From Pseudomonadota bacterium (GTDB taxonomy: Bacteria > Pseudomonadota > Gammaproteobacteria > JAADHS01), in assembly GCA_021821045.1 (NCBI GenBank), contig JAKACW010000023.1, positions 1-64,000 of the forward strand: 64,000 bases of DNA. The letters are read 5' to 3'. The notes below the pieces were generated by a model. The model made no database searches. It was not told the DNA's origin and saw nothing but the letters and a program-made list of their open reading frames with translations. Position numbers and translations under genes: made by a program. The stretch's first letter is position 1; each line of letters begins with the position of its first letter. Shown here piece after piece: positions 50,165 through 60,244 of this stretch.

Positions 50165-50343
50165 ACGCGTCTCCGTCTTGTGGTTAAAAGCTACGGTGAC
50201 GGATTGTGCCGGGATGATAATAATGTCACCATCACCGTTCCGTAATATTGCGTAAGCCAAAGATGAAAGTTTTGTAAGCCGATGTTGATAATTTTGTAGG
50301 CGTAGGTTTACAGATGTAGGTGAGAGGGGTGCGGAGGTCGCGG

Positions 50344-50430
50344 GAAGAATCGCGGAATGATCCGCTCCCACAAAGATGCCGAACTATTTCTACGCTAGCG
50401 AATGTGGGGGCGGTTTCCTACCGCGACTCT
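50344..50430. repeat. REP-like pair abutting the pepA stop codon
   Basis: gaagaatcgcggaatgatccgctcccac ... tgtgggggcggtttcctaccgcgactctt. Confidence 0.88.
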
Positions 50431-51932
50431 TATGCCAGCTTGCGCAGCACCTGCCGGCTGAGCAGCAGCTCCAAGGTGAACCGCACGCCAAAGCCGGTGA
50501 TGTCGGAAGGGATGTGGGCGAGGCCGCCTTTGTTGTTGCCGGCGGAGAGATCGACGTGCAGCCACGGTGTGTCGGCGACGAAGCGTTTGAGAAATCGTGC
50601 GGCGAGGATGTGATCGGCTTCGCCGCCTAAGGTGCATTGCTTGATGTCGGCGACTTTGCTGTCCAGCTCGTCGTCGTAGTCTTCGTCCATGGGAAACGGC
50701 CAGACTCTTTCACCGCTGTCGCGCCCGGCGATGACGACATCATCCAGCAATGCCAGGCGATTGGTGAACACGCCGCTGTAGCGCGTGCCCAAGGCGTAGA
50801 CGCAGGCGCCGGTCAATGTCGCATAGTCGACGATCAGCCGCGGCTTGTCCCGCGCGGCCAACGCGAGTGTATCGGCCAGCAGCATGCGGCCTTCGGCGTC
50901 GGTGTGGACGATTTCGATGGTGGTGCCGTCCAGCGCGGTGACGACGTCGTTTTGTTTGTAGGCCAGCGGGCCAATCATGTTTTCGCTCAGCGCCAGCCAG
51001 GCATCGACGGCGAAATTCGATTTCAGTTCCGTCAGCGCGAGCAACGTGCCCAACGCGACGGCGCTGCCTTCCATGTCTTCGTGCATGCCGTGCATGGACT
51101 TGGCGGGTTTGAGATTGTTGCCGCCGGTGTCGAAGCACACGCCTTTGCCGACCAACGCCAGATCAGGACGTTTGATTTGCCGCTTGCCCGGCCGGTATTG
51201 CAGATGGACGATGCCGGCCTGGCCCGACGGGTGACCTTGGGCCACGGCCAGGAACGCGCCGGCACCCAACTTCTCCAGGGCCTTGCGATCGAGAAAGCGA
51301 TAACGCCAGCCGCGCTGCTTGGCCAGTTCGGCGATGCGGCGGCGATAGTGCTCGGGGGTGAGATAGTTGGGCGGCAGTGAGGTGAGTTCGCGGGCCAGAT
51401 TATTGCCAGAGGCCTCGGCCCGCACCCGCGAGAAATCCAACCGCAACTCCAGCCCGTACAGGGTCAGGCTTTTGAGCGGCGGCGGGCTCGGCTTCTCCTT
51501 TTTATATGTAGGCAGGGCGAAGACGGCCGCGAACAGGGCGGCCTGCAGGGTCTCGGCGACCCGGCGCGCCAGCGCGGCATCCATACCGTACAAACCCACG
51601 GCAATATCTGCGGGCTTCAGATCGAGCAGCGGCGCGATGAGCTTGCGGCACAGCGTGAGCAGGTCGTAGGTGGACGACGACGTCGATACGCGCGCCACGG
51701 TGAGCCGCGTGTATGCTTTGGTCGGCACATCGAGGGTCATGACGCCATTGCCGAGCTTGGTTTTACCCTTGTCTTTAAGTCGCTGTTTTAAAAGGGCTTC
51801 AAAGGGATAGCCGGAGGTTGCGTCGGGTCCCAGCAGGAGCACCGCGCAGCGCGCGCCGTCGAGCGCGGCTTCATCAAGGGGCTTTAGTACCTGTTTTATC
51901 TTGACTTTTTCAGCGGCATCCATGCTCGACAA
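50430..51932 (-). CDS. Leucyl aminopeptidase family (M17) peptidase
   Basis: LVGKGVCFDTGGNNLKPAKSMHGMHEDMEGSAVALG; NTDAEGR-like HTDAEGRMLLADTLALA. Confidence 0.92.
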   Translation of the reverse strand: MSSMDAAEKVKIKQVLKPLDEAALDGARCAVLLLGPDATSGYPFEALLKQRLKDKGKTKLGNGVMTLDVPTKAYTRLTVARVSTSSSTYDLLTLCRKLIAPLLDLKPADIAVGLYGMDAALARRVAETLQAALFAAVFALPTYKKEKPSPPPLKSLTLYGLELRLDFSRVRAEASGNNLARELTSLPPNYLTPEHYRRRIAELAKQRGWRYRFLDRKALEKLGAGAFLAVAQGHPSGQAGIVHLQYRPGKRQIKRPDLALVGKGVCFDTGGNNLKPAKSMHGMHEDMEGSAVALGTLLALTELKSNFAVDAWLALSENMIGPLAYKQNDVVTALDGTTIEIVHTDAEGRMLLADTLALAARDKPRLIVDYATLTGACVYALGTRYSGVFTNRLALLDDVVIAGRDSGERVWPFPMDEDYDDELDSKVADIKQCTLGGEADHILAARFLKRFVADTPWLHVDLSAGNNKGGLAHIPSDITGFGVRFTLELLLSRQVLRKLA

Positions 51933-52014
51933 TTGTCCTCGTTTCCTTGACCTCAGGGCGCAAAATAAAGATCATATCGCGTTTGTTCCACCACAGGTAC
52001 TTAGCAGGAGCATC

Positions 52015-53010
52015 ATGAACGCCGCAGATAAGAAAAGAGTGTTGCGCGAAATGTTGTACGCGCGGCGCTTCGAAGAACGCTGCTACGAGGCGTACGTCGA
52101 ACGGAAAATCGGGGGTTTCTTGCATCTCTACCCGGGCCAGGAAGCCTGCGTCCACGGGGTGATGGAGGCGGCGCGTCCGGGGCACGACTACGTCATCACG
52201 GGTTATCGCGATCACGTCCACGCCATCAAGTGCGGGGCGGATCCCAAAGAAGTCATGGCCGAACTCTACGGCAAGGAAACCGGCTCGAGCAAAGGCCGCG
52301 GCGGTTCCATGCACATTTTCGATGTGAAGCATCACTTCATGGGCGGTTACGCGTTGGTCGGTGGCCCGTTCCCGCTGGCGGCCGGCATGGCCAAAGCCAT
52401 CAAAATGAAAGGCGGCGACGAAATCGCCATTTGTTTTCTCGGCGACGCGGCCAACAACCAAGGCACTTTTCACGAGTCGCTGAACATGGCGGCGCTGTGG
52501 AAGTTGCCCGTGTTGTACGTGTGCGAAAACAATTTGTACGGTATCGGCACGCGAATTGACCGCTCCACGGCGGTGATCGAGCAGCACAAGCGGGTTAGCG
52601 GCTACAACATCGCCGCCGCCCACGAAGATGGTCAGGACGTCGAGAAAGTCTATGCCGCGGCGAAAATCGCCGTTGATCACGTGCGCTCCGGCAAGGGACC
52701 GTACTTTCTCGAATTGATGACCTACCGTTATCGCGGCCACTCCATGTCCGATTCCAACGCCTATCGCGCCAAGGACGAAGAGCGCATGTGGAGCAAGCGC
52801 GATCCCATCATCATGTTGCGCGACCGTTTGATTAGCGCGGGCGCGATCAGCATGGAGGAGTACGAGCGCATGGACAAAGAAGTGCTCGACGATATCGAAC
52901 TTAACGTCATCAAGTTCTCCGAAGAGTCGCCCGAGCCGTCATTGTCCGAACTTACCAAATACGTGCTGGCGGAAAACGATCCCTGGGTTCGCGGGAAGAA
53001 GGTTAGCTAA
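52015..53010 (+). CDS. pdhA: Pyruvate dehydrogenase E1 component alpha subunit
   Basis: EERCYEAYVERKIGGFLHLYPGQEA; ThDP region GDAANNQGTFHESLNMAALWKLPVLYVCENNLYGIGT. Start set at ATG 52015. Confidence 0.93.
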   Translation: MNAADKKRVLREMLYARRFEERCYEAYVERKIGGFLHLYPGQEACVHGVMEAARPGHDYVITGYRDHVHAIKCGADPKEVMAELYGKETGSSKGRGGSMHIFDVKHHFMGGYALVGGPFPLAAGMAKAIKMKGGDEIAICFLGDAANNQGTFHESLNMAALWKLPVLYVCENNLYGIGTRIDRSTAVIEQHKRVSGYNIAAAHEDGQDVEKVYAAAKIAVDHVRSGKGPYFLELMTYRYRGHSMSDSNAYRAKDEERMWSKRDPIIMLRDRLISAGAISMEEYERMDKEVLDDIELNVIKFSEESPEPSLSELTKYVLAENDPWVRGKKVS

Positions 53011-53994
53011 ATGGCAGAGATTATGTTTTGGGAGGCCGTTCGTCGCGCCCACGACGAAGAGATGGCCAACGATCCATTGGTGATTTGCATGGGGGAAGAC
53101 ATCGGCGTAGTCGGTGGCACCTACAAGGCAACCCAAGGTTTATACGATAAATACGGCCCCGAGCGCGTGATGGACACGCCGATTTCGGAAAACGGCTTCA
53201 CCGGTCTGGCGATCGGCGCGTCATTTCTTGGCGTGCGTCCGATTGTCGAAATCATGTCGGTGAACTTCGCTTGGTTGGCGCTGGATCAGATCGCCAACAG
53301 TGCGGCGAAGGTGCGGTACATGTCCGGCGGTCAGCTCACCTCGCCGGTGGTGATTCGCTCGCCGGGCGGCACCGCGCATCAGCTTGGCGCCCAACACTCG
53401 GCGCGCATGGAAAAGATTTTCATGGGCATCGCCGGTCTGCGCGTGGTGACGCCGTCCAGTCCGCGCCAGGCTTACGGTTTGATCAAGTCCGCCGTGCGCT
53501 GCAACGACCCGGTGTTCATCAATGAACACGAGTTGATGTACAACATGAAGGGCGAAGTGCCTGATAAGGAGTATTTCCATCCCCTGGAAGGCTCGGAAGT
53601 GGTGCGCCAGGGCCGCGATGTCACGCTGTTCGGTTACAACATCTCGGTGCATTGGGCCAAACAGGCCGCCGACGTGTTGGCGAAGGATCACGGCATCGAG
53701 GCCGAAGTCATCGATCTTTACGCCCTCAATCCGCTGGATCGGGCCGGCATCGCCGCGTCGGTGTCCAAGACCCACCGAGCCGTTATCGTCGAAGAGGCCG
53801 AAGCGCCCGTCGGCGTGGGCTCGGAAGTGATGGCTATCATTAATGAAGAATGCTTTTTCGAGCTGGACGCCGCGCCCGTGCGCGTGTCGGCGGTAAACAT
53901 CCCCATTCCCTACAACCACCACTTGGAGAAGGCGACCATCCCGAACGCGAAGTGGGTCGTGCAGGCGGTGTTGAAGATGTTTGGGAAGGGATAG
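53011..53994 (+). CDS. pdhB: Pyruvate dehydrogenase E1 component beta subunit
   Basis: MGEDIGVVGGTYKATQGLYDKYGPERVMDTPISENGFTGLAIGASFLGVRPIVEIM. Confidence 0.95.
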   Translation: MAEIMFWEAVRRAHDEEMANDPLVICMGEDIGVVGGTYKATQGLYDKYGPERVMDTPISENGFTGLAIGASFLGVRPIVEIMSVNFAWLALDQIANSAAKVRYMSGGQLTSPVVIRSPGGTAHQLGAQHSARMEKIFMGIAGLRVVTPSSPRQAYGLIKSAVRCNDPVFINEHELMYNMKGEVPDKEYFHPLEGSEVVRQGRDVTLFGYNISVHWAKQAADVLAKDHGIEAEVIDLYALNPLDRAGIAASVSKTHRAVIVEEAEAPVGVGSEVMAIINEECFFELDAAPVRVSAVNIPIPYNHHLEKATIPNAKWVVQAVLKMFGKG

Positions 53995-54012
53995 GGACGT
54001 AGGCGCCAAAGA

Positions 54013-54109
54013 TTGTGGGAGCGTGCCACTGTGGGAGCGGTTTCTTACCGCGATTCTTCGCCGAGTCAATCGCGGTAGGAAACCGCTCCCACGGCAAACC
54101 GCTCCCACA
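54013..54109. repeat. REP-like cluster inside the pdh locus, including truncated arms
   Basis: tgtgggagcgtgccac / tgtgggagcggtttcttaccgcgattctt / aatcgcggtaggaaaccgctcccac / aaaccgctcccac. Confidence 0.9.
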
Positions 54110-54166
54110 CGAGAGCACGTCCGAGCATAAAGACGAATCAAGAATTGCACGTAATCAGGAATTTTC

Positions 54167-57100
54167 ATGGCTGAGCCTTATGTAATCAAAATGCCTCAGC
54201 TCTCGGACACCATGACCGAGGGCGTCGTCGTCAGTTGGGAAAAGAAGATCGGCGACAAAATCTCCCGCGGCGATATCGTCGCCACCGTGGAAACCGACAA
54301 GGCCATCATGGATGTGGAAGTGTTTCGCGATGGCTATTTGTCCGGACCGTTGGCGGAGGTGAATTCCGCTGTGCCGGTGGGGTACGCCATGGGTTATTTG
54401 GTGGCGAGCGCCGAAGAAGTCGGTAAGGTGGAAGGCGCCGCTGCGCCGACTCCGACGGCAGCACCGGCTGCGGCTGCCGCGCAAGCCGCGCCGCAGGTTC
54501 AACCGGCTGCAAGTGCTGCTCCGCAGGTCTCTGCCGAAGCGCCGCCCGATGCATTCCATATTATTAAAATGCCCCAACTCTCCGACACCATGACCGAAGG
54601 TGTGGTGGTGAGCTGGAACAAAAAGCCTGGCGAGCGCGTAGCCCGCGGCGATGTGGTGGCCCAAGTCGAAACCGACAAAGCCATCATGGACGTCGAAGTG
54701 TTCCGCGACGGTTATCTCTCCGGCCCGATCGCCGCGCCCGACAGCGTCGTTCCCGTCGGTGGGCCGATGGCGTATTTGGTGGAGAAGGCCGAGCAGGTCA
54801 TCACCACCGAAGCCAAAGCGCCGGCAAAAGTAAGTCAGGACTCCGTGACCAGTCCGTCCCATCAGGAGCCGCGTCATATCGCGGCGGCGAGACCGTCGCC
54901 GGGACACAAAGCGCCTGAGCCTCACGTGCCCGGTTCCGTGGTGCCCGTGCCGCGACCCGTGAACAAACACGCGACGCCTTATGCGCGCAAACTCGCCGCT
55001 GCGCTGCACGTTAACTTGAACACCTTGAAAGGCACCGGTCCGGCGAACGTGATTACGGCGGCGGATGTAAAGCATGCGCAGCCCATCGCGCGGCCGTCCA
55101 TGGTCGCGGCGGAAACGCCGGCCTATGCGTTGCCGGAAGTGCAAGTGCCCGGCGTTGGTCGAGCGATGACCGCCATGGAACGGGCGGTAAGCCATTCCAT
55201 GACGGCGGCGTTGACCATGCCCACATTCCGCGTGTCGGTCAACGTCAAACCCGAAGCACTGATCAAAGCATCGAAGAAGAAAGGCGTATCCGTTACCGTC
55301 ACCATCGCCAAAGCTTGTGCGTTGGCCATGAAGAAACATCCCACCATGAACTGGTGCTATCAGCCGGTGGACAAACTGGTGGAACGCGATAACGTCGACA
55401 TCGGCATGGCGGTCTCGGCCGACGGCGGTGGCTTAGTGGTGCCGGTGCTGCGCCGCTGCGAATCCCGTTCGCTGGAAGAGTTGGCGGAATCCTGGGGCGG
55501 TTTGGTGGAGCGGGCGCGTAAGCGTCGTCTGGCGCCGGAAGAATACGCAAACCCGACGTTCATGGTGTCCAACATGGGCATGTTGGGCGTGAGCTATTTC
55601 GACGCCATTCCCACGCCCGGCACCGCGGCGATTTTGGCCATCTCGTCGGCCGGCAAGGACGGCATGCCGATGACCATCACCGCTGATCATCGCGTGGTGA
55701 ACGGCGCGGAAGTGGCGATGTATCTGAACACCCTGAAAGATTTCATCGAAAACCCGGAGAAATGGATGGGACCCACAGGACCGGCGATACCCGAAGGGAA
55801 TTGGGACTACGATGTCATCGTCATCGGCGGCGGTCCGGGCGGCGAAGATTGCGCCCGCGAATTGGCCGAGCATGGCGTCAAGGTCGCGATGATCAACGAC
55901 TCGCCGCTGCCCGGCGGCGAATGCTTGTGGCGCGGATGTATTCCGTCGAAAGCGTGGCGCGCGGCGGCGGACCGCATGCGCGATCGTGCCCACGACGCGC
56001 ACTTGGGTGTTGAAGGCACGACGCAAGCCAAGCTCAATTGGCCGGTGCTCGAAGCAACGCGCCGCAAAGTATTGGAAACCCGCGGCGACATGGCCCTCAA
56101 GACCGATACCGGCATGAAGGTCAAATTCATTCAAGGCTACGCCTGGTTCGAAACCGACCACCGTTTGTTCGTCGACACCAGCCGCAACGGCACCGACCCT
56201 CATGTGCGCGCGGAAGTGGGCGACGGCTCCAAGGGTGAACACCTGACCTTCGGTTGCGCGGTCATCGCCACCGGCGCGCCGCCGTTCGTGCCGCCCATCC
56301 CCGGCGCGAAGGAAGGCGTGGCCAACGGTTCGGTGCTCACCTCCGACACCGTGTGGGGCCTCAAGCAGCCGCCCAAGCGTTTGGTAGTCATCGGCGGTGG
56401 CGCCATCGGCATGGAAATGGCGCAGATCTTCCAGGACTTCGGCACCGAAGTGGTGTTGCTCGAAGCATCCGAGCGCGTGCTGCGGGAAGTAGAGCCGGAA
56501 ATCGCCAAACATCTCACCGCGGTTTTGGAGAAAGAGCCGCGACTGAAACTGCACACCAGTACCAAAGTGAAAGAGATCAAAGGCAAGCCGGGCGCGGCCG
56601 AAGTGTATTTTGAAGACAAGGACGGCAAAGCCCAGTCCCTCGCGTGCGACTACGTCATCATGGCTACCGGCAAGCGGCCGGTGTTGGAGCCGTTGCGCTT
56701 GAACGCGGCGGGCGTGGCGACGGACAAGGGTGTTATCAAAGCTGACGGCGCGTGCCGCACCAATGTGCCGCACATCTTCGCGGTGGGCGATGTCATCGGC
56801 GGTTACATGTTGGCGCACACTGCGGGCCAGCAAGGGCGTGTCGCGGCGGACAACATTCTTGGCGAGGGTGCCAGCTACAATCAGGACAAAGATAGCGGCG
56901 TGATATTCACCCGCCCGCAAGCGGCATTCGTTGGTTTATCGGTAGAGCAGGCGAAAGCGAAAAACATCGACGCGGTGGAAGTGAAGATGCCCATGAGCAT
57001 CGACGCCAAAGCCATGATCACCAATGAAACCCAGGGCATGATCAAGATCGTCGCCGACAAGGCGTCGCAGCGCATCATCGGCGTGCACTTCCTGGCGGAT

Positions 57101-57274
57101 CACGCCGACACGCTGATCGGCGAGGCGGTGATGATGGTGTCCGGCAATATGACGTTGAAACAAGTTGCGCATGCGATTCATCCGCACCCGACACAGACTG
57201 AATTGTTCGGTGAGATGGCGCGGCGGTTGTTGGCGCGGTTGCGGCGTACGCAGAAGATGGCGACCAAAGCCTGA
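54167..57274 (+). CDS. Fused dihydrolipoamide acyltransferase (E2, two lipoyl domains) and dihydrolipoyl dehydrogenase (E3)
   Basis: Two near-identical lipoyl domains (VETDKAIMDVEVFRDGYLSG), PSBD-like TPYARKLAAALHVNLNTLKGTG, E2 core TFMVSNMGMLGVSYFDAI...DHRVVNGAEVA, then YDVIVIGGGPGGEDCARELAEHG...GGECLWRGCIPSK...HPHPTQTELF in one uninterrupted frame. Confidence 0.95.
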   Translation: MAEPYVIKMPQLSDTMTEGVVVSWEKKIGDKISRGDIVATVETDKAIMDVEVFRDGYLSGPLAEVNSAVPVGYAMGYLVASAEEVGKVEGAAAPTPTAAPAAAAAQAAPQVQPAASAAPQVSAEAPPDAFHIIKMPQLSDTMTEGVVVSWNKKPGERVARGDVVAQVETDKAIMDVEVFRDGYLSGPIAAPDSVVPVGGPMAYLVEKAEQVITTEAKAPAKVSQDSVTSPSHQEPRHIAAARPSPGHKAPEPHVPGSVVPVPRPVNKHATPYARKLAAALHVNLNTLKGTGPANVITAADVKHAQPIARPSMVAAETPAYALPEVQVPGVGRAMTAMERAVSHSMTAALTMPTFRVSVNVKPEALIKASKKKGVSVTVTIAKACALAMKKHPTMNWCYQPVDKLVERDNVDIGMAVSADGGGLVVPVLRRCESRSLEELAESWGGLVERARKRRLAPEEYANPTFMVSNMGMLGVSYFDAIPTPGTAAILAISSAGKDGMPMTITADHRVVNGAEVAMYLNTLKDFIENPEKWMGPTGPAIPEGNWDYDVIVIGGGPGGEDCARELAEHGVKVAMINDSPLPGGECLWRGCIPSKAWRAAADRMRDRAHDAHLGVEGTTQAKLNWPVLEATRRKVLETRGDMALKTDTGMKVKFIQGYAWFETDHRLFVDTSRNGTDPHVRAEVGDGSKGEHLTFGCAVIATGAPPFVPPIPGAKEGVANGSVLTSDTVWGLKQPPKRLVVIGGGAIGMEMAQIFQDFGTEVVLLEASERVLREVEPEIAKHLTAVLEKEPRLKLHTSTKVKEIKGKPGAAEVYFEDKDGKAQSLACDYVIMATGKRPVLEPLRLNAAGVATDKGVIKADGACRTNVPHIFAVGDVIGGYMLAHTAGQQGRVAADNILGEGASYNQDKDSGVIFTRPQAAFVGLSVEQAKAKNIDAVEVKMPMSIDAKAMITNETQGMIKIVADKASQRIIGVHFLADHADTLIGEAVMMVSGNMTLKQVAHAIHPHPTQTELFGEMARRLLARLRRTQKMATKA

Positions 57275-57283
57275 TCGGATCAT

Positions 57284-57426
57284 TGTGGGAGCGGATTATT
57301 CCGCGAGTTAGCTAGCGAAGAATCGCGGAATGATCCGCTCCCACGGGATTTCGGGTGTTCTGTTGTCGGAGCGGTTTCCTACCGCGATTCTTAGCTGAAT
57401 CCATCGCGGAAGGATCCGCTCCCACA
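57284..57426. repeat. REP-like cluster, four arms
   Basis: tgtgggagcggattattccgcgag / gaagaatcgcggaatgatccgctcccac / tgtcggagcggtttcctaccgcgattctt / catcgcggaaggatccgctcccac. Confidence 0.9.
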
Positions 57427-57535
57427 GCAGAGGTTTAGCTGGTGCAGGAGCGGCCTCTGGCTGCGATTTTGTGACGCAGTCGACAGTTTGCCGGGAAACC
57501 TGGGACGGATACTGGGATGAAGTGTGGAATGTGCC

Positions 57536-58081
57536 ATGACAACCGGTGACAAACAATTTGAGGCGGCGGCCGGACAAGGACGACTTGAGCGGGTCGATTC
57601 CGGCTTGTCCCAAAAAATCATCCTGCGGGAATTGGTGGGTCAGGCGCAACTGTTCGGCGAACTCAAGCCGGCTGAAGTCAATAAAATCGCCGATTTCGTC
57701 CAAGCCTACCGCGCGCCCCAAGGCTACGTCTTGTGCCGTGAAGGCGAGCGGGGCGAATCCTTGTTCGTGGTGATTGACGGTAAAATCGATTTATATAAGA
57801 AAGCCGATCAGGGTGCGGCGAGCGGCGATCATGGGGTGAAGATACACACCGTGCGCAACGGCAAGTCCATCGGCGAAATGTCCTGGCTAGACGGGTTGGC
57901 GTACTCGGCCACCGCAGTGGCGGCGGAGGTGACGACGTTTCTGGTGGTGTCGCACTCGAAGTTCGAAAAGCTGTCGCAAGAACATCCGGACGTTGCATTG
58001 AAGTTGATGACCGGCGTGGCGAAACTTATCAGTCTGCGTTTGCGTCAAACCACGGGCGTGCTGTTGGACCATCTAGGTTAA
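57536..58081 (+). CDS. Stand-alone cyclic-nucleotide-binding domain protein
   Basis: YVLCREGERGESLFVVIDGKIDLYKK...GKSIGEMSWLDGLAYSATAVAAE; no HTH recognised at the C-terminus. Probable start MTTGDKQ. Confidence 0.8.
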   Translation: MTTGDKQFEAAAGQGRLERVDSGLSQKIILRELVGQAQLFGELKPAEVNKIADFVQAYRAPQGYVLCREGERGESLFVVIDGKIDLYKKADQGAASGDHGVKIHTVRNGKSIGEMSWLDGLAYSATAVAAEVTTFLVVSHSKFEKLSQEHPDVALKLMTGVAKLISLRLRQTTGVLLDHLG

Positions 58082-58093
58082 TTGAAATTTCAC

Positions 58094-58119
58094 TGTGGGA
58101 GCGGATCATTCCGCGATTC
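58094..58119. repeat. REP-like single arm
   Basis: tgtgggagcggatcattccgcgattc. Confidence 0.87.
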
Positions 58120-58147
58120 CCAATTTCAGAATTTCAGGGGCGGGGTT

Positions 58148-59362
58148 ATGAGCGAAATCAAAAAGGTTGTATTGGCCTATTCCGGCGGTTTGGACACGTC
58201 GGTCATCTTGCGTTGGCTGCAGGATGAGTACGACTGCGAGATCGTCACCTTCACCGCCGACATCGGCCAGGGCGAAGAACTCGAGCCGGCCCGGGCCAAA
58301 GCCAAGCAAATGGGCGTCAAGGAAATCTACATCGACGACCTCAAGGAAGAATTCGCCCGTGACTTCGTGTTCCCGATGTTTCGCGCCAACACGATCTACG
58401 AAGGCGAGTATCTGCTCGGCACGTCCATCGCCCGGCCGCTCATTGCCAAACGCCAAATCGAGATCGCCAACGAAACCGGCGCCGACGCGGTTTCCCATGG
58501 CGCCACCGGCAAAGGCAACGACCAAGTGCGTTTCGAGCTGGGCTACTACGCCCTCAAACCCGATGTGAAAGTCATCGCACCGTGGCGGGAGTGGGATCTC
58601 ACCTCCCGCGAGAAACTCATGAGCTATGCCGAGAAGCACGGCATCCCCGTCGAGCGCGCCAAAGGCAAGAAATCGCCGTACTCCATGGACGCCAACCTGC
58701 TGCACATCTCCTATGAAGGTGATCAACTGGAGGATCCATGGGAGGAGCCGGAAGAAGACATGTGGCGCTGGACTGTCGCGCCCGAGGCCGCCCCCGATGT
58801 GCCGTATTACATCGAATTGACCTATCGCAACGGCGACATCATTGCCATCGATGACGAAGAGTTGTCGCCGGCGGCGGTGATGGCCCATCTCAACAAGGTG
58901 GGCGGCGCCAACGGCATCGGCCGCGCGGATATCGTCGAGAACCGCTATGTCGGCATGAAATCCCGCGGCTGCTATGAAACCCCCGCCGGCACCATCATGC
59001 TCAAGGCGCATCGCGCCATTGAGTCCATCACGCTGGACCGCGAAGTTGCCCATTTAAAAGACGAACTCATGCCACGCTATGCGTCGTTGATTTACAACGG
59101 TTACTGGTGGGCGCCCGAGCGCCGCGCGCTGCAGAGCTTGATCGATACGAGCCAGCTCACCGTCAACGGCCGCGTTCGTTTGAAGCTGTACAAAGGCAAC
59201 GTCATCGTCGTCGGCCGCACCTCGGAAAGCGACAGTTTGTTCGATACCAAGATCGCCACCTTCGAAGACGACGCCGGCGCGTACAACCAAGCCGACGCAA
59301 CAGGCTTTATCCGCCTCAACGCCTTGCGCATGCGTATCGCGGCGAAGAAGCGGGGGTTTTAG
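58148..59362 (+). CDS. argG: Argininosuccinate synthase
   Basis: [54 protein letters not shown]. Start set at ATG 58148. Confidence 0.98.
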   Translation: MSEIKKVVLAYSGGLDTSVILRWLQDEYDCEIVTFTADIGQGEELEPARAKAKQMGVKEIYIDDLKEEFARDFVFPMFRANTIYEGEYLLGTSIARPLIAKRQIEIANETGADAVSHGATGKGNDQVRFELGYYALKPDVKVIAPWREWDLTSREKLMSYAEKHGIPVERAKGKKSPYSMDANLLHISYEGDQLEDPWEEPEEDMWRWTVAPEAAPDVPYYIELTYRNGDIIAIDDEELSPAAVMAHLNKVGGANGIGRADIVENRYVGMKSRGCYETPAGTIMLKAHRAIESITLDREVAHLKDELMPRYASLIYNGYWWAPERRALQSLIDTSQLTVNGRVRLKLYKGNVIVVGRTSESDSLFDTKIATFEDDAGAYNQADATGFIRLNALRMRIAAKKRGF

Positions 59363-59380
59363 GCATCAGAAGCTAATCAT

Positions 59381-59595
59381 CGTGGGAGCGGATTACTCCG
59401 CGATGGCGTCCTCGATTCAGGTCAAGAATCGCGGTAGGAAACCGCTCCCACGCCGAATGCATTCAACTTGTGGGAGCGGATTATTCCGCGATGTGGATCG
59501 ACGCTGGCGGTGGTTCGGGCGAAGAATCGCGGGTCGCTTTCGGCATCCATGTGCGTCGTAGGAAACTTCTCCCACAGCGAAAAGCCGCTCCCACA
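59381..59595. repeat. REP-like cluster, four arms plus partial; one arm interrupted by ~25 bp
   Basis: Forward, inverse and forward arms, then gaagaatcgcgg|gtcgctttcggcatccatgtgcgtc|gtaggaaacttctcccac. Confidence 0.88.
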
Positions 59596-59614
59596 ACACA
59601 GGAGGTGATCTGTC

Positions 59615-59998
<384 letters not shown>

Positions 59999-60000
59999 AA

Positions 60001-60158
60001 GCGGATTTATCCGCGATCCCTCGCTCGAAGAATCGCGGAAAAATCCGCTCCCACAAGGGCAGGTCCGCGTCTTAGTCGTGGGAGCGAATTCCTTTCGCGA
60101 TTCTTTGCTCGAATCATCGCTGCAGCCGATTCACATCGCGGAATGATCCGCTCCCACA
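60001..60158. repeat. REP-like cluster between gloA and copA
   Basis: gcggatttatccgcgat / gaagaatcgcggaaaaatccgctcccac / cgtgggagcgaattcctttcgcgattctt / catcgcggaatgatccgctcccac. Confidence 0.88.
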
Positions 60159-60208
60159 ATCTAAGTCCCCGATACTTTTGCATAAAATTCCCGCCACATT
60201 TTTTCGGG

Positions 60209-60236
60209 TTGCACGCATACCCCCAGGGGGTATATT
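60209..60236 (+). promoter_or_regulatory. Predicted copA promoter overlapped by a CsoR-type operator (ATACCCCC-A-GGGGGTAT, 60217-60233)
   Basis: TTGCAC (60209-60214), 16-nt spacer, TATATT (60231-60236). A perfect 8-bp palindrome lies between the two elements; the operon contains csoR. Confidence 0.75.
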
Positions 60237-60244
60237 CTGCGCTC

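Noticed and set aside
55433-56920. Long minus-strand ORF (495 aa) opposite the E2-E3 gene
   Set aside because: Shadow ORF from high-GC codon bias; low-complexity His/Arg-rich translation with no recognisable domain, fully antisense to a strongly supported gene.
57441-57475. Additional repeat arm tggtgcaggagcggcctctggctgcgattttgtg
   Set aside because: Resembles a different REP-like consensus but occurs once here, so not counted as a member of the main family.
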